A stretch of 64,000 nucleotides of DNA from Chloranthus sessilifolius (GCA_021018995.1 CM037584.1:147949317-148013316), one strand, 5' to 3'; positions 46,986-58,940 are shown, numbered from the stretch's first letter. Notes: a model not told the origin generated them from the letters alone. A program made the numbers and translations.

Positions 46986-47040
46986 GGCTTCAGTTGGGTT
47001 TCTTCTTGCCCTTTTTGATCTGCTGTTCCTCCCTTCTTTT

Positions 47041-48086
47041 GCTTATATATATCTATATATTTTCTACATGCATATACTTATATATATATACATATAGTTG
47101 TCTATATCTGTAGTATTTTCTATATATATATATATATATACATATATCTATATATATATTTTCCATTAACAGATCTTTAATAAAGATCCAGAGTGCAGCA
47201 ATCTGCATTCAATTTCTGAGGAAATTTCTGAACTGCAAGTCTTAAAATTAACCTTCTGTATAAGAACAACACACAACCAACCTTTTTGGTGCTTGGTGTA
47301 TAGTTACATGGGAATATATAGAGGTTGTGCTTGCCGGTCTCAAAGATGAAACAGAAATGAGAGGACGTTTGTTGAGTAATGGTCAGCTCAAGTTAATTAT
47401 CTATTCTTCATGTTGTAACAACAATTAATTGAAGAAGAGGTTGTTTTATAAGTTTGGTATTGGCTTTGCGTGCATGGAGGCTTTCGATGACTCAAGGAGT
47501 CATGTAGCTAATTCCTCATGCAAGTAGCTTATCAGCTACTCGAAGTTAAGGTTGCCTGTGAGCCAACACTACTTTAGTAGTGTATTACATAAAAGACAAG
47601 ACAATAAAAACAAAACAAAACCAGGGTCTTCTTGTATATTACCCAAAACAACCTTACTTGCATATTAAAACAAGCTTACTTGTATAGTTTACAGATAACC
47701 CAACAAAGAAATTATCTAATAGCGCCCCTCTCTCTTCTTGGTTATTTTTTTTTTTAAGACGGATTAAAGCTATATTCCAATTTTAGGCTTAATTTTTAGG
47801 CTGGGATACCATGCAGCCTTCACTTGATTTTTGGTCTTGTGTAGGCAGATAAAACCAAATGGCTTTGGCTTATTTTCTACCTGTATATAGGAAAAATTAT
47901 CACTGACCAAATAGTTCATAAAATGTGATTTTAATACTTACTGTTGTTTAGTTAGATTCATTTAAGGCTAATATAGTGAGGTCCTCAGGGTGTCGTGGTG
48001 AAAACTTGCATATGACCTCACTATATTAGCCTTTAAATCTGTGTAAAATATGAAGCCTTAGAATTTGAATACAAGCTAAGGTAATA
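47041..48086. other. Unassigned insertion remainder with AT tract and stem-loop
   Basis: (AT)n-rich to 47160, then about 900 bp of sequence unlike anything else in the window and without coding support. A 20-bp perfect inverted repeat lies at 47964-47983 and 48014-48033. Pararetroviral sequence resumes near 48087. Confidence 0.5.
47964..48033. repeat. Perfect 20-bp inverted repeat, 30-nt loop
   Basis: AAGGCTAATATAGTGAGGTC at 47964-47983 is exactly reverse complementary to 48014-48033. Outer bases (TTTA/TAAA) extend the stem with one bulge. Confidence 0.93.
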
Positions 48087-48813
48087 AGTTGCTATGTAGA
48101 ATCGTCAGCCTTGACGTCACAAACCAGAATCGTTAGCCATGACGTCTCCCATTATCTTTCTTGAATAAAAAAATAAGGCATGCTTTGAAAAAAGAAAAAG
48201 CATCTTTACTATTGAAAAAAGTAGTTTGTCCGGATGTGTGTATGCTTTGAAAAAAGAGAAAGCATCTTTACTATTATAAAAAGTAGTTTGTTCAGATGTG
48301 TGTGTAAGGTATCAAGGAAAGTCTATTTAAGGGCATATCTCACCCTTATTGTAGAAATCGGTTTTTAGGAAAGAAATCCACAGTGTTGTAAATGGTATCA
48401 GAGCCAAGTTCAAGTGTTAGAGTTTGGTATTAGCATTGGCGTTTGCAGTAGTGTTACCAGTCATTATAAGTATGTAATGGAACCAATAGATGTTATTACC
48501 TTAAATATATTAATTGTTATGTTTTATTTTCTTTTTATCATAATGTTGGTTATGTATCTCCTTTGAGAGTATATCAAAATATAAATAAAATAAAAAATAA
48601 AATAAAATAAAATAAAATAAAATAAAAAGAGTATTTTTTATTTTTACAAAATATTTCAGTCAACTTATTTGATATAAAACCCATGTACTTATCGTTTGGT
48701 AAAGCCCATATCCCTTCAAAGACTTTGATAGCTGTACAAGCTTTTCGTCTATTTGGGAACGGTTTAGGCACCAACCATATGTTAAGTGATTTTAAGTACC
48801 AGTATCAAATAAT
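48087..48813 (+). promoter_or_regulatory. Pararetrovirus unit 3: promoter, primer site and leader
   Basis: Contains two TGACGTC motifs (48112-48119, a perfect TGACGTCA, and 48140-48146), the two-copy enhancer-like repeat (48184-48306) and TATTTAA (48324-48330). Next come the primer site and a leader with a (TAAAA)n tract (48578-48630). Paired TGACG motifs are the as-1-type element bound by TGA-class bZIP factors in the cauliflower mosaic 35S promoter. This copy is better preserved than unit 2. Confidence 0.78.
48393..48406 (+). promoter_or_regulatory. tRNA-Met primer binding site (unit 3 genome start)
   Basis: TGGTATCAGAGCCA, a 14-base match to the initiator tRNA-Met complement and 63 bp downstream of the TATA-like box. 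Confidence 0.93.
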
Positions 48814-50640
48814 ATGGCAGTGATATCTAGTAAAAATCTAAAAATACCTCTTGATTGTATAAATTCTTGGACAAATAAAAACCAAGACGATTATAGGCAT
48901 ATATTCCATATAGAAATTTTTTTTGAAAATAATATGCATATAATAAGTGGTTGTATAAATAGTCTATTAGATATAACGGGTACTTAGTTAAAGAAAATAT
49001 ATAAGAAACCAGACGATATAGAAATACAACTATATGCTATTCACAATGAAGTAATGATAAATAAAGAAAATATTTTGGCTTTTAATTGATTTGGATTTAA
49101 AAGAAGAAACCAAATCAAAAATAGAAAATCTAATAACCAAATTAGAGCAGTTAGATTTAGAAAAATAAAAAGATGAATATTCGAATACCCGATTATTCTA
49201 CGGAACTGATGGAATTGATGAAATCAATGCCTATGACATTTGTGTCTTACAAGAAAATATTGAATATAATTATCAAGAATACTTGAATGTAAAATAAATC
49301 GTCGAGTATTGGCAACATTTATATATGGATGAAACTCTTCCGGTTGAAGATAGAAATAATATCATTTCTGAAATAAAAGAAGTTTCTTTAAAACATAAAC
49401 CTCTTTTAACATACTTCCAAAATCAGGAATTAAATAAAGAATCAGAAACTGATACAATGAGTATTACTTCTAATCACTCAGATGCTTCTTCAGATCTTAG
49501 TGAGTCACAAACTCGTCTGACTCCTAGAAAGAGAAAAGTTGAAGAACCATTAGAGGAATTTGAAAATTTAGAAACATATTTAAAAACATTAACTCTTGAA
49601 GAACAAGAAGAATATCTAAAATATCATATTCATATGAATGATGGCAGTTCTTCATCAAGAGTAAAAGATGAGGAAATCCTAATTCCTACAAATAATAGAA
49701 GAGACGATTTGAACAAACAAAACTTAGCTCAAGGTGGTACATATCTAGATTTAACCAATGTTCCTTTTAAAGATTAAGAAAAGGTAATTGATGATTGCGC
49801 ACAATCCATGTCCATAGTAATTACAAACCAAAAAAACCGTTTGGTCCAAAAAAAGATTTCTTGACTATATTGCAGCAACACTTTAAGGTGATATTTTGCA
49901 ATGGTTAAAACAATGGGAAAAATTCAATGATGGTAAAATACAAAAAGCATCATTATTAGGAAGTTTTAATAATCTTGATGATATCTTAAAACACATTACA
50001 ATAATCATTAAAGAACATCTTTGTGGTTATACAGGTGAACAAAACCTACAAGAAGATGCAATATATATTTATCAAAATTAGAACTATGCAATATTTGCTA
50101 ACTTCAAGAATATTGCAATACTTTTAAAAAATATTATTATCAATTGGAACCCCCAATTAATATATCATGGTTAGAACAATTTTATCATAAACTCCCAGCT
50201 CCGTGGGATGAATTAGCCATTGAAGGCTATCCAGATTTTATTAGTGAATTAGCTAAACAAGATACTTTAGGACTTAGAACATTCTTTGTCCTAAGATTAA
50301 TAGAAGATAGATGTTTAGATATTAAAGCTAAGAAACAAGTTAAGAATCAAATCACGAATTCTAACTTTAGTCATAAATGTTGTGATAAAATTCTCCAAGA
50401 AAATTGAAAAATAGGATGTAATATCCCTAAAAGAAATGGATACAAGAAAGGTTTGAAGAAGAGAAAATTCAAATGGAAACCTTCGAACAAAAGAAAAAGG
50501 TTTGTTAAAAATAAAAAGTACATTAAAAAGAAAAAATAGACTGAGAAAATAGATAAAATGACCATGGCTAAAATGAAATGTTATTGTTTTATTTTGGACC
50601 TTATGCTCCTCAATGCCCAAAACGGAGAAAACTATAACTA
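48814..50640 (+). pseudogene. Pararetrovirus unit 3: coat protein ORF
   Basis: ATG at 48814-48816. Same domain order as unit 2: coiled-coil-like start, acidic Ser-rich region (49325-49700), capsid core with FYHKLPAPWDEL (near 50180-50215) and LRLIEDRCLDIK (near 50293-50330), then a Lys-rich basic region. The zinc finger is destroyed: after KCYCFI (near 50575) a deletion shifts the frame. Stops interrupt near 48988, 49167 (shared with unit 2), 49297, 49777 and 50407, with further frameshifts in between. Confidence 0.82.
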
Positions 50641-51620
50641 AAATGATTAAATATTTAGATGAAGCAAATCTAGATGTTTATTTTGATAAAAAAATTTCAA
50701 GTGATGATAATAGTATCATTTATGAATTAGAATCCGAAATAGACTCTCATTCTGACATAGATAATCTAATATTTATGTTAAATATAGTCGAAACATCAGA
50801 CGAAGAACACCAAATGATTACGTTGAAAGACGTAATAGGTAAAGAAATATCTTTCTCTGAAGAATAACTTCGAAAATTTGAATTACAATAAAAACTTAAT
50901 AAAGAAGATATCTATAAAATTTCTCCTTTAGACAAACTCTTGTCTAGAAGAATATTTGAAGCTTTTTCAGGAAACACTACTGCAAAAAGCACATCTAATC
51001 TTACAGCTGAAATAACACTGTTTGATAAAAAGAAAATATTACGATGGAAAAAAGAGAATCCAAAATTAAAATATATTCATATTGGTGTACTTCAAATATG
51101 CATAGCAGGATTCTTCAGAAATGGTATAAATACACCTATACTAGCTGTAGTAATGGATAAAAGATTACTTAATCCTTTACAATCCTTGATTGGAGGGATT
51201 CAATCAAATTTAGCTTATGGAATGGTTTGGTTTAAACTAAAACCAAATTATTTTATTTTACTTGACGACCCAAATATTGAAGACACAATAAAAATTAAAA
51301 TTCAAACAAAAGGATTAGAAATGAAAGAAGATTCACACAACCTAGCCATAACCTGGCAAACAGAACATGAATTAACCTCTAAACCAATAACAAAAACGCA
51401 CAAATCAAACAAAAACCTGATTGAAATATTTGAACCCAAACCATATGATTCAGAAATCCAACCAAGGTTAATAAACTGGAAAGATTTACAGATACCTACA
51501 CAATGGTTATTGGAAGATATTTTAGAACCAAAACTAAAATCTCAAACCCAGATGATTGAAATACAAGCTTTTAGAAACAATTTATATTTTAGAGATACAA
51601 ATACTATAAAAGATGAATGA
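50641..51620 (+). pseudogene. Pararetrovirus unit 3: movement protein (30K superfamily)
   Basis: Acidic linker then the movement domain (KYIHIGVLQICIAGF, TPILAVVMDKRLLN, LIGGIQSNLAYGMVWF). The domain is open from 50940 to 51620, 226 codons. Two stops (50865-50867 and near 50890) separate it from the linker. It is better preserved than unit 2, with the Tyr codon intact where unit 2 has a stop. Both units end at the same KDE-stop position. Confidence 0.82.
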
Positions 51621-52826
51621 CTTTCTATAAAAACTATTGATTCTAGTGCATCAACATCCAGTGCTCTCGAACCAACTCAAGTCCAAACACATATAGCAGT
51701 AAAAAATATACAAGCTCCTATCCTACCTGGAACACAAACTCATGAACTAAAACAGTTCAACTTTATCATTTTCAATCAAAAAATGCTGAAATCTTATTTT
51801 CTCCTGATTATGGAAAAAGACGATATACATTTGTCTTAGAAAATTTTATGTTTCAAAATTATAAATCATATAATTTTTGTGCCTTAATGGATACCGGAGC
51901 CACAATAAGTGCTTGTCGGTACAATGCTTTGCCCTCAGACAAGTGGATAAACATTAAACATCCAATCAAAGTCAAAGGCATTGAAGGAAGAGAAACTGTT
52001 ATTCAGTTAAAAGCAAAAAATATTTATATTTGGCTTAATGATAAAAAATTCATTATTCCTAAAATTTTACGTTTTCCCAACATGCATGGAGATTTCTTGT
52101 TAGGTAACAATTTCATTGCTGCCTATTTACCAATGACCATAACCATAGGTTTTATTGATCTTTCTCTCAAAGAAGAACTGGTCCACATTCCACTTCTTTA
52201 AGTTCATAACTCTAAATGTCACAAAGGCTTTGCCCCCAACAAGTGTGGTGAGGTTATTACACAACTTTCTCAAACTCATTGGATTTTCACCATCCTCAAA
52301 GAAAATTTTTGTGACAACCCACTAAAATTATGGCATAAAAGTCTACGGTACTGTACCATAACTTTTAAAGATCCTAATATCATAATTAGGGTAAAACATA
52401 TAATCTATATAAATATAGACATAGACAAATTTGAAATACAAATTAAAGATTTATTAGAGAAAAAACCTATTGAATCTACAAAAAGCCTTCATTCTAGTGC
52501 TGCATTCTTAGTAAGAAATCATGCTGAAATAAAGCGAGGAAAAGCTAGAATGGTTTTAAATTACAAAAGACTAAACGGAAATTTAGAATTTGATGGATAC
52601 TTTATCCCAAGAAAAGATGTTTTGATTAGTCAAATCAAAGGATCAAAATTCTTCAGTTAATTCAACTATAAATCAGGATATTGGCAATTAAAGTTAGACG
52701 ATAAATCTAAACCTTTAACTGCTTTTAGTACTCCATGTGGACATTATCAATGGAATGTCATGTCATTTGGCTTGAATACTGCTCCACAAATTTATCGAAG
52801 ATTGATGGATTCGATTTTTGCCCCTG
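51621..52826 (+). pseudogene. Pararetrovirus unit 3: protease and truncated reverse transcriptase
   Basis: Protease with intact active site FCALMDTGATISAC (near 51878-51920) in an open stretch 51848-52201. RT follows from about 52480 (ARMVLNYKRLN, KLDDKSKPLTAFSTPCGHYQWN, FGLNTAPQIYRR). Stops interrupt near 52199 and 52660. It ends abruptly at about 52826, before the catalytic YIDD box, at the junction with the Tat-type element. Confidence 0.85.
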
Positions 52827-53441
52827 ATCAGTGTATTTATTGCCTCTGTTTAGGCCCCACAATTTCTGACACCCAATACGCCCTTATCGGTCAAAAGAAG
52901 GTGACTTATTTTTTATTCATTTTGGGGGATCGGGTTGTTTGTATTGGTTTCCATGCCTTCAATAGATCAACGGGTTTCCCTTTGATTCTTCTGAAGTGCT
53001 TCGAAACCATTGCCACGGGACCTATCTAAGGTGCAAAACCCACCCAAGAAGGGAATTCAAAAAGGCCTCAAAATCCTCATTTCTTTTCACTTACAAAATT
53101 CCAAAAAAATTAAAATTAAAGAATTAAAAATAGAGTCTTGATTGGTGCCAGCACAATGGCATCATAGTAGCCTCCATCATCCTGCAGGGAAAGAAAAAGG
53201 AAGCTTTACGGGCCTCTTCCGAGGCACCTGTACCCAACCTGATACTAAGATATGTTATGGGCGGTGGACCCAACTTATGCCGATCCGGACTCATTCTCCA
53301 ACCCATTCCCATACGAAAGAAGCCTTTACTTCCACCCCCTTTGCCCAATCAACCCTCACCATAATCGGCCCTTTCGGTGCCCCTATTTTCCCATCCACCA
53401 CTTCCTAAATTACCCAAAATCCAAATTTCCCGTCATTTTCC

Positions 53442-56200
53442 CAAGCTATGCCTCCATCAATGGCCATCTCCAACCCATCTCACCTTCCTTCCACATCCAC
53501 TCAAAACCCATCCTCCACCTTAACCATCATACCCTATTTTTCATCCGCCCAACTTGATCCACCCACATCCATTCCCCCACACATCCCTCCATTTACCCAA
53601 GCCAAGCCCGTCTTTCCCGAAGCCATGACCAATTTTCCTCTCTCATTTTCCACTTTCATGCCCCATACATCTCTCCCATACATACCTAATCCATCTACCA
53701 ATGCCCCACCTCATTTCTCCAATCCACCCCATATCTCACCCCTCACCCGGGCCATGCCCAATTTTATCGGGCCATGCCCAATTTCTCCTCTTCCACACCC
53801 CATCCATACCCCTCCAACCATCAAATAACCCATCTTTATCAGATCCCCCTTCCATGGCCATGATGGAGGAGATGTTTCAAACTTACAATAAGTGGAAGGC
53901 CTCCCAACACATCTCCCCTCATCTACACCACACATCCATAGATCCATCCCATACCCTATCAATCATCCATGCCGCACTCCCCCATCAACCCCCCATCATC
54001 CATAGCATTAAAGCCCCCACTACCCACGTATCCCAACACTCAATGGCCCAAGCACCCACTACCCACCTATCCCAAGGACCAATGGCCCAAACCCCTATTA
54101 CCCACATACTCCAAGGCCCCATGGCCCAGACCCATCAAGGGCCTATGGCCAAGATCCACCAAGGCCCAATGGGCCATACCCACCAATGATCCATGGCCCA
54201 GACCCACCAAGGCCCACTGGCTAGACCCATCAAGATCCAATGGGCCAGACCCACCAAGGGCCCATGACCTAGACTACTAAGGGCCCATGGCCCAGACCCA
54301 TCAAGGGTCAATGGGCCAGACCCACCAAGGCCTAATGGGTCAAACTCACCAAGGGCCCATGGCCTAGACCCATCAAGGGCCCATGGCCCAAACCCATCAA
54401 GGGCCCATGGCCCAAACCCATCAAGGTCCAATGGGCCATACCCACTAAAGGCCATGGCTCAGATCCATCAAGGCCCCATGGCCCAGACCCACTAGGGGCC
54501 CATGGCCCAAACCCATCAATGGCCCATGACCCAAACCCACCAAGGTCCCTTGGGCCACACCTATCATAACCAAGGCTTTATGGCCCAAGCTTCCCAAAGA
54601 CCCATGGGCCAAACCTTCATAGCCGGCCCTCCCAAGGCTTCATAGCCCAAACCCAAGCCCAACAAAATCTTGGAGCCTCACACCCATACCCTTCACAGTT
54701 CCTCCAAAATTTCACCCATTCACGACCCTCATACCTAGCTCAAATCGATGCCTTACATCAATCCCAATTCACCCATATCTCAATATCCCAAAGTCAGTTT
54801 CAAGCCTTTCCCCAGGCCCAATGGCCTCATCAGGCCCCACTCCAAAATCTAACTTCCACTCATCCCATCATCCAACAAACCTTCCCTCATCCCTAATAGA
54901 CTCACCCAACCCCCATTCATGCCATCCCCATCCAATCCATGCAGCACTAGCAAGAGAATCCCACCCTCACTGCACCGTACATAGACTAGCAGTATGAAGA
55001 GGACGAGATAAGAAATAGTGGAGCCTATGCTGGGGCTTTGACCAGCCTTAACCCTCCTCCCATCATGTCTCACCCCTTGGTAGCCCAGAGTGAAATCCAA
55101 CCAACTGTCGAGAGAGCGGCTCCCATGTCCATAGAATCAGAGCAACTGAAAGAACAGTTGGACAAAATACAGAAGCAGTTGTTGAAAATGGGTGGTGCTA
55201 AAATCCATGCCACGGACTTCACAGATTTGTGTCTGTTTGTTAAGGGCTCCTTACCTCCCAAATTTAAAATGCTGGCTTTTGACAAGTATAACGACACCGA
55301 CAATCCTATTGCACACCTCAAGTCTTACTATGGAGACATGTGCCAATATGGAGGGAATGAAAGACTACTGATAAAAGTCCTTCAAAAGAGTTTGACCGAT
55401 CCAGCCTTAAGATGGTTCACATCTTCAGAACCATCTATAATGAAAAGGTGGAAGGACTTAACTCATTTGTTCCAAGAAAAATATGTCTATAACATAGACA
55501 TCGAACTGCATAAGTCTGACTTGGCCTGGTTAAAGTAGAACCCAAATGAGACCTTCAGTGATTATCTGGGGAATTGGAGAGCACTAACAGCTCAGGTTAG
55601 GAGCAAAATACTTCATGATGAACAAATCTAAATGAAGTTCAAGAATACCTTGCTAGTAATCTCAGACTTTTTAGTGTACCAGCAGCAGTCTAGCTTCCCT
55701 GATCTAGTAAGGAACGTTAATCGATGTGAGGACGCTATCAAGGAAGGCCGCCTGAATAAGAATATACCAAATGGAGCCAGTGGGGTTAGAAGGTTTTCAG
55801 AATAGAAGAATGATAAGAGAATCGGGGATGAAGTCCAGAACGTTAATACCAGGCCCAATAATAACATAACTCCATTCCAATTTCAAGCAACACAGCTAGT
55901 GCCAGTCAAAATTGAGCAGCTGCAGAGAGCAAGGAATGGGCAAGGAATGCAGATGACTCCGGAGCAGAGGAGAGCCTGCTACGACTGAGTGTTTACACCC
56001 CTAGGGTAATCTCTAAGTGTACTTTTGCCTTTACTAATAGAAAAGGGATTAGTTACTATTCGCCAACCGCCACCTCCTCCTCACCCGATCTCAAAGAATT
56101 ATAACCTTAATACTCACTGCAATTTTCATCAGGGTCTGGGTCACCCTACTGATCGCTACTTCTCATTGAAGCATACTATCCAAGATTTAATCGACACTGA
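53442..56200 (+). pseudogene. Tat-type gag
   Basis: Starts around ATG 53448 (MPPSMAISNPSH) in a Pro/His/Ser-rich N-terminus, followed by a long coding tandem repeat (54010-54640). The capsid core lies at 55038-55990 (PPKFKMLAFDKYNDT, ALRWFTSSEPSIMKRW, FQEKYVYNIDIE). A knuckle-like CNFHQGLGHPTDRYFSLK (56113-56175) has the last Cys replaced by Tyr. Stops interrupt at 53828, 54189, 55538, 55631 and elsewhere. Confidence 0.75.
54010..54640 (+). repeat. Coding tandem repeat, 24-bp unit (THQGPMAQ-type)
   Basis: About 20 units of the form CATGGCCCAGACCCATCAAG encode eight-residue repeats such as THQGPMAQ and IHQGPMGH. Unit boundaries drift and frames change by small indels. Overlapping long frames on both strands here are shadows. 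Confidence 0.88.
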
Positions 56201-57860
56201 GAAAATAATTCCACCAACGCCTCTTCAAGTAAACCAGCACGCAAACATCCACCAGGTGTTGTTGCCCCCACATCCTACCGGAGGAGCGGGTCCCAGACCC
56301 ACCATCAGAATGGTGGAGGAATATGAGGAGGAATTTGAATTTGATCCGTCTAATTACATCAGTGATCAGGAGAGCTATGTGGCACCATTGCCAAGAAATT
56401 ATGAAGAAAGAACTATTGGGGTGATTGAACCCCTGAATTTATCAGACTCTTTTCCCAACCCAACACCACAAGCTAAACCCTTAGATCTTAGGGTTTATTT
56501 TCTATCACCCACTCCAATTAATTATGCACATATAAATGCATACCAACCATACACCACCACCCCCGTCTATTATCCGATAGCCCATCATACCCCCAATCCC
56601 TCACCGGCACCTATCAGCGACCAATGGCCTAATCTTACTCCTTTTACCCCAGTGCCACCACCCACAAGCTTCACCACCCCCCTTTGGCCCAATTTTACCA
56701 CCCAACCAGCTATCACTAAGGTAAATCAAGTATTACCCACACCTCCTGAGCCTGCAGTGCAAGTGCCTCCGATGCCGGCAGCTATACCATTTCAGATTTC
56801 AAGACCAACTTAGGATCCTCGTTAGATCTCGCTGAGTTATGAGCAAATAGATATCAATGCGAGCAGCCACAGAGAAGGAGCAGTGGACTTCATTACTCGA
56901 TCCAAGAAGATTTTAAAGTAGCCAGAAGCACCAGCAGCAGCCCAAGCCCAGCCAGAGGGGAAGAAAGATAGCGCAGTGAATCCTTTTGAGAAAATGAGTC
57001 GAGAACATATACTGGAGACTCAACTGAGAAGGATGCCTGTCCATATCACTATATGGGATCTGTTGATGACATCCCCACTCTATTTTCAAGCATTAATGGG
57101 GGCATTAAAGAATGCGAATATGCCACTTCAAGTTAGCCCGGATGAAGTCAGGCAGATAATGGGTCAAGTGTGGCTCCGAATGCTATTTCATTTTCGGATG
57201 CCGATTTACCCGAGGAGGGAGGTAGCCATTCAAAATCCTTAAATATAACTGTTGAGTCTAGAAATATGATAATCCCACTAGTTTTGATTGACAATGGGTC
57301 TGTGTTAAATATATGCCTGCTGGAACTGCCACCAAGATTGGGGTAGATCCTTGCATGCTAAGACCCACGAGAACTAGCATCAGAGGTTTTGATAAAACAC
57401 GAAGAGAGATAATGGGAGAAGTTGATCTTAAGCTATTAATTGAGCCAATGACCTTTTCCATATTGTTTTAAGTGATGGACATCAAATCCTCATTTAATCT
57501 GCTATTAGGGCACCCGTGGCTACATGAAGTCGGAGCCATACCCTACACACTACACCAGAAACTCAAATTTGCGTATGGGCATAAGATCATCACAATCATC
57601 GGTGAGGGGCACAATGAGAAAGAGAAGGCCACCAACAGTATTAAAAAACCCAAAGTGCTGGATATACCGCACACCATTGAGGGCGTCGACCTCCACAGTT
57701 TTGAATATGAGGTGTCAACGATACTGCCGGAGCCCATCGAGGGCATCATTCTAAGAACTAGAGGTGGGATGGTAGCGGCAGTGGCCATGCTCCAAAAGTG
57801 GGGCTATAAAAAAGGTAGAGGACTTGGGCCTTGACTGCAAGGTAGGAAGGAGCCTGTCAC
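56201..57860 (+). pseudogene. Tat-type protease region with G-patch-like end
   Basis: Acidic and Pro-rich linker to 56813, then a conserved pre-protease block (VSPDEVRQIMGQV near 57150-57190). Aspartic protease follows (LVLIDNGSVLNICLLE near 57275-57325, RPTRTSIRGFDKTRREIMGE, LLLGHPWLHEVGAIP). The active site is D-N-G in place of the usual D-S/T-G. A G-patch-like MLQKWGYKKGRGLGP ends at 57834. Stops interrupt at 56814, 57241, 57469 and 57835. Confidence 0.75.
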
Positions 57861-58650
57861 AACTAAGGGGGGCTAAAAAGTCAGATTTGGGCTAGGTTAC
57901 AAGCCCACGGAAGAAGTGCGGGAGGTTAAGGAGAAAGCCCATGCGACGGTAGCTGCAAGAGCTAGGGGATACACATAGAGGAAAGACCCCGTCCTAGGCC
58001 TCACATTAGGAATTCATTCGTGAGCTCCGGGGTTGTAAAGATTGACTGGAAAGGGGAAACTCGATTAACACCACACAAGCCCACAACACCTATTCACCCC
58101 ACCAATCCCCACATCACCCTTCCCAGGTTGGAGATAGACTTGGCTACGTTATCCCACTTTGAAAAGTAATGACCCGTACCTAAATAAATTCTCCCTGTGA
58201 TGAATCACCACAAAACTGTGTTAACATTTAAGGATATCATCTAAGATGAAGTGGGGATAAACATAATGAAGGCTGACTCCGAAGAGTCGTATCAGTCAGC
58301 ACCCTCCATCCAAATAGGTAAAGGAGCGGCCTCTCAGATACGCAACTGGGCATCTTTGCCCCAAACCCTGAAAGCGGGGAGCGGCCTAACATTTGGCACC
58401 TGTTTCCCTAAAAAAATTAACCTATAAAAAGTGAGATTAGCCCTTCATAGGCAATACCTTGTATATACACAAACTCGTGCTGCCAAGGGTCCGTCTCCGA
58501 AGCAAATAAAAATTCCAAAAACATTGAAAAATACAAAGTCCAAAAATATTATCATTTAAAATTTCAAATAAAAACCCACAAAAAGATGCCTTAATCAAAA
58601 TACTCGTCCCATGTAAAATCGACCCCTTTCGTGTAAAAATATAAGAAGAT
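57861..58650 (+). other. Decayed linker between protease and RT of the Tat-type element
   Basis: Short coding matches (RFGLGYKPTEEVREVKEK near 57885-57935) are followed by about 600 bp with stops in all frames. No other feature was seen. Confidence 0.5.
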
Positions 58651-58940
58651 GTAGGTATTATGAATCTGTACGAGGATATCCCTTTGGAGGAGCTCCCCAA
58701 TGAGCTCCTTCACTAGTTTGTCGAATTTGAGCATGACCCTACCCCCATTGTCAAAGAAACTAAGGATGTTAATCTGGGGACTGAGGAGATTCCTCGAATT
58801 ACCAAGATCAGAACGTCGGTGTCTCTCGAAGAAAGAAAAAGCATGATCAATTTCCTTCGGTCATATCAAGACATTTTTGCTCGGTCGTACAAGGACATGC
58901 CTGGTTTGGACACCGATTTAGTCGAGCATGAGTTGCCACT

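Larger units (their letters stand above)
41461..47040 (-). mobile_element. LTR-like insertion (outer), interrupted by a solo LTR; distal end not found
   Basis: Begins TGATAGCCCG directly after viral AGCAAGAATG, and resembles the other LTRs by a hairpin module (41885-41912), a six-copy tandem repeat (45061-45271) and a palindrome array TTGCCGCGGCAA (46487-46985). It is interrupted by 42135-45027. I see no matching TTACA end; sequence fades into (AT)n at about 47040-47160. About 20 bp of viral sequence present at 19140-19160 is missing at the insertion, so this was not a clean insertion or has since been deleted at one edge. No coding region is supported. Confidence 0.6.

Noticed and set aside
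17430..52826. An intact, replication-competent viral genome
   Set aside because: Every gene has stops or frameshifts, the middle unit is split by 15 kb, and no unit has both an intact protease and an intact RT active site.
54135..54455. 106-residue minus-strand frame rich in Gly/Trp
   Set aside because: Antisense shadow of the 24-bp coding repeat in gag.
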